The notes under the pieces: generated by a model
The model's database searches: none
Seen by the model: only the letters and a program-made list of their open reading frames with translations
Told to the model about the DNA's origin: nothing
Made by a program: the position numbers and the translations under genes
Shown here: one piece after another, positions 54,923-64,000 of the stretch
Layout of the letters: each line of letters begins with the position of its first letter
How positions within the stretch are numbered: position 1 is the first letter of the stretch
NCBI GenBank assembly: GCA_025769875.1
Contig: JAGFNK010000242.1
Coordinates: 1 to 64,000, forward strand
DNA: 64,000 bases
Reading direction: 5' to 3'
Origin: Russula earlei
Taxonomy: Eukaryota; Basidiomycota; Agaricomycetes; Russulales; Russulaceae

Positions 54923-56542
54923 CAGTGACCCAAAAAACCGTTCAAATGTTTTGTACATTTTCATTGTATTAACCATATCTAGAGAACCACTGCAGCTGAT
55001 AACATGTTAGTGGGCTTGTTTTAAAGCTCTACATCATAGCTTTGTAATGAAATACTATATATACTATGAACATAATTATGTAAGAAGATATAAGGTATTT
55101 CTTCCAGTGTATCCATTTGAACAGTTTTTTTGCCTTGGTATCTAAATAGGGTATATGCCAAAAATTAGTAGTTTGTGTATCCTCCATTTGCTTTGAACAC
55201 CTCTTCCACCCTCCTAGGCATACTTTCTATCAAATTCTGCACAACAGTTTGATCAATGGCCTCCCATTCCAGCTGTGTGTGCTCCCAAAGTTCATTGATT
55301 CCCTTAGGGGGTGTTGGATAAGCTGCAAGCTTCTTTTTGAGATGAGCCCAAAGATGCTCAATAGGATTGAGGTCTGGGGATTGAGCTGGCCAGTCCATGA
55401 CCTGAATTCTGTGGTCTTGGAACCAAGATGTGGCAAGCCTGCTCTTGTGGATAGAGGCATTGTCCTGTTGAAAGAGGGTATCTTTGCATTTCTTCTTGAA
55501 ATACTTGATAGATGCAAGTAGTTCATCCTCCAAAATGCTGCAATAAAGTTCAGCATCCATCTTTCCATCAATCTTTGCTGCATGCCCAACTCCTTCCCAA
55601 GACATGCAGCCCCACAACATCAAGGAACCTCCTCCATGTTTGACTGTTGGCTGAACAAGGCGTTCAGAAAGGTGCTCTCCTCTTTTTTTCCAAGCCCATT
55701 TCTTGCCATCTGAGCCCATACAATTGATTTTGGTCTCATCTGACCAAATTACCCTCTTCCAGTCCTCCACAGTCCAGTATAGGTACTTTTCTGCAAAGTC
55801 CTTTCTGGCCCTATAGTGACTTGGTTTAAGGTAAGGCCTCTTCTTCTTTGTAACTGCCTTCAAGCCTGCCTTGTTAAGGTAGTTTCAAATGGTCTGATTG
55901 GAGATAGTGGACTCTTTGATGACCTCCAACCTTCTAGCAACCTGAGGAGCAGTATCTGCTTCTCCAGAGCTAAGAAGGCATGTGGCAAAGTGGATGTCAA
56001 GGTTAGAGAGCTTGGAAGGACGACCTCCAGAGGACTTTGGAAGGTCAGGAAGGTATTTCTGGCAAATGTTGGTGATTGAACCAATGCTTCTGTGTGCTGC
56101 CTTGCAATGTTACAAACTGAATGGTTGGCCCGGAGAAGGGAGATGATGTAGTTGACTTCATGAGGAAGAAGAGACTTCATGATGTTGTTGGTGAAGAAGA
56201 AGCAGCTGTTTTGGCTTATTTGCACATGGTTTGAGTTTATTATAGGTCACATGACCTCCATGTTCGATTTTAGCCCTCTGGGGAAAGAATATGAATCTTA
56301 ATCTGAGAAATAATGAATTCACTTACCAAGGCCAAAAAACTGTTCAAATGGGTACACCAGCAAACATACCTTATATATTCCTAAATAATTATGCTTATGC
56401 TGTATAAAGTATACCATTACAAAGCTATGATGTAGAGCTTGAAAACAAACCTAGTTACATATTATTAGCTGCAGTGGTTCTCTAGATATGGTCAATACAA
56501 TGAAAATGTACAAAACATTTGAACGGTTTTTTTGGGTCACTG
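54923..56542 (-). mobile_element. Tc1/mariner element with about 216 bp terminal inverted repeats
   Basis: 1620 bp, starts CAGTGACCCAAAAAACCG, ends with its complement, and is flanked by TA on both sides (54921-54922, 56543-56544). TIRs 54923-55138 and 56326-56542. Each TIR has a copy of AAAAAACYGTTCAAATG at its outer end and an inverted copy at its inner end. It inserted in LTR-D, since removing it restores the D sequence. Confidence 0.93.
55165..56180 (-). pseudogene. Tc1-type transposase (DD34E), one frameshift and one TGA
   Basis: Minus strand. Start ATG 56180 (MKSLLPHEVNYIISLLRANH, helix-turn-helix region), a 1-nt frameshift near 56100, a TGA in QTI-stop-NYL (about 55888, likely from CGA), then an open frame to 55165. 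Catalytic triad present: D in SDETK, D in QQDNASIH, E in SPDLNPIEHLW with 34 residues between the second D and E. About 335 codons in total, typical for Tc1. It needs two repairs to be a full frame, so it is recently inactivated. Confidence 0.9.
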
Positions 56543-56810
56543 TACCAGGGGTACTCCTTTGTGACTGCCTCATCTAGTACATTCTGGCCCTCTCTCTCCA
56601 TGATCATCTCTCACAGCCCATGCCAGTCCCTTTCTGGTATTTGCTACTTGTTTGGACCGTGCTCCTCATCAACTTCATCCTAGAACTTAGTTGACTCGTC
56701 TCTGAGCCTTTGCCTCAATCTTGAACTGGATTGTTCAACAGTGAGTTATGACAGCTATATAGTTGATATTTGGGTCATGACTTTCTAGAATTGGGGTCAG
56801 TCCAAGCAAC

Positions 56811-57185
56811 TGTTGACTTTTCAACTTTTTTGACTCTATAAAGACTTTATTAAGCTAAAAAAGATCTATATGTTTTTTCTGATGTGTATACTTGTCTACA
56901 TGGAGGGTATTTATACACCTATGGTCCAGGGCAGTTCCTGTGACCATTCTGGGTGAGTACAGGTGTCCACTTCCACTATATCACACATCCAGTGTTGCAT
57001 GATGTAGAAATGTTCCAGATGCTGCATAAGGCTGCATCTTGTGATAGGTATTGTAGCATGCATAACCCTAGTACCATATATGTAACTACAATTGTTCTAC
57101 CTAACATGTAACATCTATGATCAGATCTAGAACCTTATTGAAGAGGCCGTTGCCTTCTCTGATCCATCAGGGTTCCAGTTCAACA
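56811..57185 (-). repeat. Diverged copia-type LTR, inverted
   Basis: The right edge GGTTCCAGTTCAACA (57185) and blocks such as AGATGCTGCATAAGGCTGCATCTTGTGATAG (about 57010-57040) match the inverted copia LTR. About 25% diverged. The left end near 56811 is uncertain and no target duplication was found. It ends about 130 bp from the predicted stop of VPS26. Confidence 0.7.
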
Positions 57186-57315
57186 GATATCTCATGCCAG
57201 GCATTTCTAATTAGAACCAGTGTCCTCGTGGCCCCAATGCAAGACCAAGATGTAAATTATACGTATACAACAAAAATTGCCGGTAGTAAACGGGACAGAA
57301 GATTTACACAGATGG

Positions 57316-58626
57316 CTAATTCTATACGGGGGCGTACAGGTCAAATATAACCCAGAACAGGACGTTGGATTCACACAACAGCGTACCTCGGGTATCCTGA
57401 AAACGGTGATTTCCTAGCGCAGCGTTTCTCAGTTGCCGTACTCGATGGATAACCCCAAATTACGCACCTGTTGCTTGAAATAACGTCGATTCTCTTCGTC
57501 GATGAGGACGAGATTAAGATAATAACGCGTGCTAAATTTTTTGTTCACATCGCGGAATGTGGGCGTCAGGTCAAACCCGCCAAGAAAGAGCCGGATTGGG
57601 ATCGTTTCGCCTGCAATATTAAATTATTTGTTCAGATAAAGGAGGGAGGCGACGACGGCAGAATCCAAACCTCGAACGGGCGCACCGTCCATGATTTCGA
57701 ACTTTGTGATGGTCTCACTCTCGTTGTATTGGTTTGGTGGAGATCCGGTTGTCTCGCGGCGAATAATCGACAGCTCCATGTGTTTGATTTTGATCCGCAC
57801 GAGCAGGAAGTAGATCTTTCCGACAATCACATCCTTCAAATGATATCTGTAGACGGATTCTCGTCAGGCTCGTGTGCCTCGAATCAACAAGTCACGCCAT
57901 CCTCACTTTGATTTGTTGTATTCGAATTCGATGTGCAGACAGTCCTCGATGCCGACCTCCATCTTGATGGAGTTGTTGCTATCCGGTGGCATGCGGAAGG
58001 AGTGCACCCAGATGTCCTTTTCCTTCACCACATCCGACATCCGCCGTGATATTGTTACGCGAATAAAGTACCTAACACGGAAATGAGAATTCGGCCGAGT
58101 CAGTTGATGTAGGTGACGCACCGCAGCTTGACATTGATGCCCAAATAACTCTCATACTGCTTCTCAACGTTTTTGAACAAGAAGTCGAATGTTTGAGCTT
58201 GTCGCAGCTCGCCGGGAGCGGCCAACTCTTGAGAGAGGGAGAGGAATTCGTGATGATGGCCGCGGTCGTAAAATAGCTCTGCGTACGACTCAGCCTTTCG
58301 AAAGGTTTTACGAAGCGAAGAGCCGAAACGTGCCTATATTGCCCACAAATTCGACTTTGATCCCGTCATGTGTCGTGCGCTTGCCGTCCCGCACACGAAC
58401 TGTGACCTGCCTTTGCGCTCAACGCAACTGGATGAAGGGAGGAAGAGAGGACATAAAAAGAAACAGGAGATGACGTTACCTGACCCGCGACCGACTCCCC
58501 ATCGTAGTAAACGGGACAAGATACGGGATGATCCTTCTCCGCCTTTGACTCGACCTGCTTCCGGAGTTCCTCGCCCTCGAACCTGATGTCGACATCGATC
58601 GGGGACGAAAAGAAGTACGTGGCCAT
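57316..58626 (-). CDS. VPS26: Vacuolar protein sorting-associated protein 26 (retromer subunit)
   Basis: Exons: 58626-58480, 58406-58334, 58278-58122, 58071-57907, 57846-57671, 57610-57468, 57413-57387 and a 6-nt last exon 57321-57316 that is a guess; about 297 aa. Clear arrestin-fold VPS26: MATYFFSSPIDVDIRFEG, PVYYDGESVAGQVTVRV, ELAAPGELRQAQTFDF, WVHSFRMPPDSNNSIKMEVG, CLHIEFEYNKSKYHLKD, IRRETTGSPPNQYNESETI, FLGGFDLTPTFRDVNKKFS. The protein recycles cargo from endosomes to the Golgi with VPS35 and VPS29. The intron at 58279-58333 needs a GC donor (ATAG|GCACGT). If the last intron is not used the frame runs to 57207. Confidence 0.92.
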
Positions 58627-58928
58627 TCTGCTTCCTAGTTTGACCGCGCTTTTGGATTTTGGAAGAGCTGGCGAGTGCGATCGCGCCGGGGAAGAGAGAG
58701 CCACGCAGAGGAACAACGTGTGCACAATCCGGGACGGGCCGGATCCCGTCCCAAAAGGCTTTTTATATATTATACTAGTATTCATCAACAGGCAGCAAAA
58801 AAGAATAAAAATAGAGCAGAAAAGCAGGCCACCAAACACCGCATGAGAAGAAAAAAAAAAAAAAGCGAGGCGACGACGCAATTCTCGGAGAGTCTGAATA
58901 CACGCCAGGAAAGAAAAGATTTACCGAA

Positions 58929-61279
58929 TCATTGCGTGCCAGGCGACGACCGTCGTACGCGCGCCAAATCGTCTATACTCAGCACACCCGAATCCTTGCG
59001 TGGCATTCCCCGCCGCGAGAGATTCCTCGACTGTGCCCGTATATCCGCCAAAGACTCCTGGCGCTCCAGGGCAACGCTGCTGCGCACGGCGCTAGCACTT
59101 GTCGGTTTCGGCGTCGTTCTGCGTGGCGCGGCCCCAAGGCTCTTGAACCGTCCCGACCTGCCGTCGCCCTCTGGCGCGATCCAGTCAATAGAGATGCCGC
59201 CGACAGTGCTGTTGCTCCCCTGGTCTTGGCCTCCATTTCTCGTGTGACCGTGGTGCGCTTCTACGGTCTGCCGCGCGGGCACACTCGATCCTTCCGCGGT
59301 GTCGACGGCGATCCCAGTGGGCGCAGGTACCACAGAGGACCATATGTAGGACTCTCGAGGCGCGGACGCCGACGTACGTAAGACGTCGATGGGGTTAGGG
59401 AGAGCCGACACGGTCTGGCGCCGTGATGGCCGGGGGCGCGCGGGTTCGCGGCGTTGTGTTGGTCGCACAGCGTCTCTCTCCGGCGAACCTGAAAGAGAGT
59501 CCTGCGGCGCACGCACGACCCATGGATAGGGTGAACCGCGTCGCGCCGGGGCCGAAAGTGTTACGGAGGATGCTGGGATGTACTCGATCGTCGGCGTCAC
59601 TGTCTCAGGCTGATTCCCGGTCATTTCCGCCAGCATTTCGCCGCTAGGTAGGCCCAAGGGAGATAAGTTTAAAACGAGGGTTGGTGCACGATTGTGGAGA
59701 CGAACAACCGAGACACGGCTCTCGGTGGAGGGGCGTGCAAGTTCGAGTGACGCCGGGCGAGGTTTTGGTGCTACGGCATTTGTACGAGTCTGCCGGTCAA
59801 GCGGGATACCACTCGAATGCCGGGAATCGAAGGGTGCCCCGTGGAATTCAGTCATACTTTGGGAAACGGGTCGGTGGGACGCAAAAGTCGTGAGAGACGG
59901 CCGCAGCGAGGTCATTCGGGAGATACGCTGTGTCATCGAACTCTGCACAAATTGTGGACTTGAGATATTGACCCGCGTCCCGGAGACTTTCAGCTTGCGT
60001 GTACCGGTTAAGAACTCGTTGTCAAGAATGAGAAACTCCTCTTTGAGGTCAGGCCTGGCAATATGAAATTAACCAGAAAGCAAACTGCAGCGCAGGAGGC
60101 ACGAACCCCTTAACGACCCCAATGATAATGCAGGCGCGCCCAATCATTCGCAATACTCGCCGCGTGAGTACAACGCCGAAACTTGTGGAGGCGAATCCGC
60201 TGGCGCTTTCAACGGCGGACATCTTCATCCCGACCACTAGCCAGCCCAAGCCACGGAACAGCACGCCTTCACGTTCTTCCGCAGCACGTTCCTCGATATC
60301 GCGCTGCACTATGATGCAGGAAGCAAGTTGCACGAGGAACACAACGAATGTCGTTGCTTGGTAGATAAACAAGAGCGCCAGAGAAGTACTCCTCAGAAAC
60401 TCGCGTCCGAATTGGAAAGAGGCATAGTCGGGTCCAACTGCGACCTGGTTACCTACAATCCGATTTACAGGGTCAGGTACTTTGCCTATAAAAGAAGTCA
60501 GCTCACGACCAGACGTAGGTAAGGGCGCTAACGATAGGTGATTCCCAAGAATGACCCAATCTCATTGGTGACGATGATGACTGGTATCACCACCAAGGCA
60601 AAGGTGTTTGCTACAAGGGTGAAGCGCTGAGGGAGATGTGGGAAAAAGTCCTTCCGCTTGAGGAGGTAGAGGTAGAATGTGTAGAGGAATATGGGTACAA
60701 AGGATGCAGCACCTGTTCGCAATACCATGATGCTGAGTGAAGCGGTAGTCAGAGATGGGCGCCAGACACGCACCGACCGAGATGTCCAAGATCTTATGAT
60801 CTCGGAGTGAGTTCTGGAAGACAGGGACGACGCGACCGAGTAAGCTTAGAATGGTGAGGAGAAGATAAGTCGGGCCCTCCGCAGCGAGGATGAAACGAGT
60901 CCTGGACAGACTTAATGACACAACCCGGCCATTTTGAAAGGCCAAGCACCCACCTGCCTGCATCCTGTCCCACAAATACGAGCCCCAAGGAAAATATCAC
61001 CTCGAGACCCACGGGCGCGAGCGTGATAACCTCTTCAGTGAGCGAGAGCCCTACGCAACGAAGACCAGGGGCGGGCGAGAGGCAGATGGTGCCCATAAAC
61101 CGACAGGGAAAACGAGGATCAGGACTGTTGGCGTCGTAGTCGATCAAAGCACATGTCCAAGCTGGGGCCGGCCAGCAATATAACAACGCCCAAAGCGCCA
61201 AAAGAAACAAAAGGGTAAATTTACCGCAGATAAACAAATGAGTGGACTGCAGGCTGGCTGCGAAGAATGGGCGGGCCAC
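58929..61279 (-). CDS. Multi-span membrane protein with long disordered C-terminal tail
   Basis: Exons 61279-60954, 60901-60774, 60712-60533, 60485-60107, 60054-58929, phases consistent, 2139 nt, 712 aa. About seven hydrophobic segments (LLFLLALWALLYCW, APVGLEVIFSLGLVFVG, TYLLLTILSLLGRVV, ASFVPIFLYTFYLYL, ANTFALVVIPVIIV, LALLFIYQATTFVVFLVQLA, ACIIIGVVKG), a charged loop (QRDIEERAAEEREG), then about 340 residues rich in Ser, Pro and Arg without structure. It is like Agaricomycete-specific membrane proteins of unknown function; a receptor-like role is possible but not shown. The start is uncertain (an upstream exon is possible). It is 302 bp upstream of VPS26 on the same strand. Confidence 0.75.
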
Positions 61280-62748
61280 GGGGGAGGAAGAGAGAACGAG
61301 GGAGGGACAAAAAACAAAACGTTACAAGGCACCAACGGCGAGATCGGATCCAATCAATTATACATGCCTCTCCCGTGAGTATGCGTCGTCCTAGACAGCC
61401 GTTGCCATCCTGTCAAGGACCACCCAAGAGGGCCGTCTCAGGGTCTACTGACCGCCACGATCCACGCATGAATCCGTCGGCTTGATTGCAGGGAGGATTC
61501 TCTTTCCCAAGGAGCACCGAGAGATATCATGATTAATCACAGCCACCCAAAAGTCACAGCGAGCGGCAGAAAAGTGGCCCCAATGGCAGAGTTTATAGAT
61601 TTTACCAGTCGTGGTCGTCGTCTCTCGATCTGTGACATTGCATAAGCAGCAGCGCAACTGTTTCCATGGCCGCCTCGTGGCGTACCCCTCCCTTATCGCT
61701 CATCCTAGATGATTGTCCAAGCTGGAGTAACTATTCTTGTATATGACTCTCCAATCAGTCTCTTCCTACGATAGATTGGATGAAGGAGCTCGCTCCAGCT
61801 ACCACCTTCGCTAGCTTCATGCCTCTTTCTTCCCAGGTCGGGATCGCGCTCCTCAGCGTTGGGGGGTCGCAACTGTGATCACTCATTCTGTTTTTGTAGT
61901 GCTTCCGCGTGCACCAGCCCCAGCGCAGGCACAGGCCCCCGCGGGAATTGCGATAACGTTGGGGACGAAGAACTTCCGGAGGTCTCTTCATGAACAAACT
62001 CTTCTCGGTGGAAGCCAACGGGCAAACGCAACGTCTGGGCGTCCGGGGGATCCCTGCTGTTCAGAACGAGCGACCCTTTGTCGGCGCCCCGACGGCCGTA
62101 AGACCGCATGGCTGCTATGCACAAGTCTCCGCTTTACCCATGGCCTACGCCAGGCCGGCGTTCCAGCTAGCACCGTGTCACCCAGAATTGTAGGATGTTC
62201 CCTGTCTCATGTAGAATGTCGTTTAATTGTGTGCCGCGCATCTTGTCCCCGGTGACATACACGCTCAGCTTAGGGGCGCGAATCGAGCTGGCGCCGCCAA
62301 TCAACGACGTTGGGGCGATGTGCTGCGATGGCCTACTAGGTGACGCTATCAGAGGAGGCTGTGCTATCGCTGAGCATCAGCGTCTGTAATCTGTCTCTTC
62401 GGATGGCATCGTGGTCGTCGTGGAACTTCAAGAAAAACCTCCCGCGCTAGCGCATGCTAGCGAGAGGTAATAAGTACTGAAGTTAAAGATAATGTCTCTA
62501 GCGAGAGCTAGCGAGGGTAATTTGTACTAACCAAGTGAAATTATCTCTCGCTAGCGGAGGTGTGTGGTGATCGTCACAGGGACGATGGAAACTACCCATA
62601 CTCTCTTTTAGCTACATATAGCATCCTTTAGTAGTGACTGAGTCATGATGCTATTCTACATGTGTAGGAGTGTGCCATATCCTGTGACAATCCAACCAAT
62701 ATGCTATAACTGATATTTGGGAGATCATCCCATCTAATCTGCCGGCGA
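61280..62748. other. Intergenic region without recognised gene
   Basis: Holds GC-rich frames on both strands between 61755 and 62255 (for example plus-strand 61875-62255), but codon pattern and motifs do not support a gene I can name. It contains the small palindromic repeat at 62456-62556. Confidence 0.45.
62456..62556. repeat. Two tandem palindromic GCTAGCGAG repeats
   Basis: Two about 50 bp units, each beginning GCTAGCGAG and ending ATCTCTCGCTAGC or a decayed version, with TAATnnGTACT inside. Each unit is an inverted repeat and the two are direct copies. It could be a tiny MITE or a regulatory palindrome pair for the flanking isocitrate dehydrogenase gene (its 3' side). Confidence 0.6.
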
Positions 62749-63946
62749 CTAGAGCCTCGCGTTCTTTCCTTCAGCAGCCAGCAGCTTGTCCAATTTCGCC
62801 TGACATATCACATCATCGTCAGCATTCTAACATCGAGAGAGAGAACACGCGGGTGCTAATCGCACCTTGACGGCATCCATATAAGCGTCCGTGATCACCC
62901 AGTGCTCACGCTGCATTGCCTTCCCATGGATCGCGAGGGCCAGGTCCTTCGTCATGACCCCGTCCACGTCTATCACTTCTACGCACGCCTTCTCCAGCGC
63001 GCGCACAAACATCTTCAGCTCTTCGTTGTCATCCAGGTTCGCGCGGTGCAACAGCCCGCGCGTCCACGCGAAGATCGATGCGACCTGGGTTCGTCGACGT
63101 CTCGCGGCCTTTTTGATACTCGCGGTAATGTCGTGTGACCGTACCGTGCGCTGCTTCGCTTTCGACGGTGCGGCCGTCGGGTGTGATGAGCTCGGAAGTC
63201 ATCATCCCGAGGGAGCCAAAGCCCTGCGCGAGGATGTCGGATTGCACATCTCCGTCGTAGTTCTTGGTTGCCCAGACAAAACCACCGGAGGATTTGATAG
63301 CCTGCGCGACCATGTCGTCGATGAGACGGTGCTCGTAATAGATACCCATGTCCTCGAACCGTTTCTGGTATTCGCTGATATTCACGTCAGGACCGAGTTG
63401 TTGTAAGCGGGTGTGCTGTGCAATAGGAACATACGTCTCGTAGATTTGCTGGAACACGTCTTTGAATCGGCCGTCGTACTTCTTCAGGATAGTATTTTTG
63501 GTGGACAGGAACTAACAAGAGCCTGAGCCTACATGAAAAGACGATGGGTGGTCAGGCGGACGTACTAATGGCATCTTCTTGGACAGCGCCATCTTGAACG
63601 AGGAGTGCGCGAAGCCTGCGATTGACTATCAACCGTCAGGCGATCGATGAGATGTCAAAAAGCAAAGGACGCAAGGGTATACATCATCGGTGTTGTACAT
63701 CGCAAGGGCGACGCCTTTGCCCTTGAAATCATACACATTCAGCGTGGTCGGCTCGCCGCCACCTTGGGGCGTATACACCAGCTGGAGCTTCCCCGGGCCA
63801 GGCGCGACGAAGTCCGTCGCACGGTATTGATCGCCGAACGCGTGGCGGCCGATGACGATGGGCCTGACCCATCCAGGGACAGGACGGGGGATGCGCTCGA
63901 GGATGATTGGCTCGCGGAAGACCGTGCCGCCGAGGATATTGCGGAT
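62749..63946 (-). CDS. IDP: NADP-dependent isocitrate dehydrogenase, 3' part, apparent 1-nt frameshift
   Basis: Exons 63946-63683, 63625-63566, 63511-63435, 63374-62866, 62799-62749; the gene continues past the right edge. The enzyme oxidises isocitrate to 2-oxoglutarate and makes NADPH. Marks: [124 protein letters not shown]. Near 63083-63090 (reads CCCAGGTCGC, where the family needs CCNGTCGCA) one extra base shifts the frame, and the next exon part [13 protein letters not shown] is in the other frame. The exon total is 1 nt over a multiple of three, which confirms it. It could be a sequencing error or a real lesion. Confidence 0.88.
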
Positions 63947-64000
63947 CTGTAAAGCCACGTCAGGATGGAAGGGCACGAGTAGAGAGGGCCCACTGCTCGG
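63947..64000 (-). other. Intron end of the isocitrate dehydrogenase gene
   Basis: Upstream of the exon starting at 63946 the minus strand has CCTGACGTGGCTTTACAG, a branch-point-like CTGAC and an AG acceptor, so these bases are intron. The upstream exons lie outside the window. Confidence 0.6.

Larger units (their letters stand above)
54164..56753 (+). repeat. Solo LTR-D copy 4, split by a mariner element
   Basis: TGTCATGAACCATTTCC to GTGAGTTATGACA, about 968 bp after removing 54923-56542 and one TA. Flanks GCTAC (54159-54163) and GCTAT (56754-56758) look like a target duplication with one change. Same internal blocks as the copy at 26975-27937. Confidence 0.88.

Noticed and set aside
58675..59247. 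190-codon plus-strand frame
   Set aside because: Antisense to the disordered tail of the membrane protein and to the VPS26 upstream region; arginine-rich shadow of GC-rich sequence.
61755..62255. Gene on either strand between the membrane protein and isocitrate dehydrogenase
   Set aside because: Overlapping GC-rich frames on both strands without domain, splice pattern or conserved motif that I can defend.

Overview
The window is a piece of a filamentous fungal genome, most likely an Agaricomycete (mushroom-forming basidiomycete). The genes have many 46-95 bp GT-AG introns, there is an F-box protein of the type common in Agaricomycetes, and the LTR elements are chromodomain Ty3/gypsy and Ty1/copia families of fungal type. 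No virus, plasmid, CRISPR, rRNA or tRNA was seen.

Layout. (1) 1-32321 is a nested transposon graveyard: a Ty3/gypsy remnant (A) with its 3' LTR; an IS630/Tc1-type (DDE_3) transposase scrap; LTR-D copies; a minus-strand gypsy element (B) with a solo LTR of family A in its gag; a plus-strand gypsy (C) cut by B and by a complete 7.4 kb gypsy element (G, 15611-22989, target duplication GAACC); a broken hAT transposase gene (24435-28614) carrying three solo LTRs; palindromic MITEs; and a second hAT-like element (29787-32321). (2) 32405-41901 is a gene island: a gamma-butyrobetaine/trimethyllysine-type dioxygenase, an F-box protein, RTF1 of the Paf1 complex, and two tandem CCC1/VIT1 iron transporters. 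(3) 41902-57185 is a second transposon block: a complete Ty1/copia element (43226-48944, target duplication GTTGC), five short hairpin-bearing solo LTRs, and a Tc1/mariner element inside a solo LTR-D. (4) 57316-64000 is a second gene island: VPS26 (retromer), a multi-span membrane protein with a long disordered tail, and the 3' part of an NADP-isocitrate dehydrogenase gene carrying an apparent 1-nt frameshift.

The transposon blocks are strongly CpG-poor. In the best example, element A, 13 of 15 internal stops are TGA, many at arginine positions conserved in the family, which is what CpG-directed C-to-T decay (methylation or RIP-like) would produce. The gene islands stay CpG-rich, and the change is abrupt at about 32.2, 42, and 57.2 kb.

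The host genes are housekeeping (transcription elongation, endosome-to-Golgi sorting, metal storage, carnitine and NADPH metabolism) and do not form a pathway cluster. The most unusual structure is a set of six short TGTTGA-type LTRs (25142, 49611, 50707, 51146, 53319 and 53696). Each carries two matching copies of an imperfect palindrome, one flanked by 13-17 bp direct repeats, with a nearly constant 49-50 nt spacing. The palindrome sequence differs between families but its arms stay complementary. A second notable theme is a third ORF with CCHC knuckles or proline-rich sequence downstream of pol in three gypsy elements.
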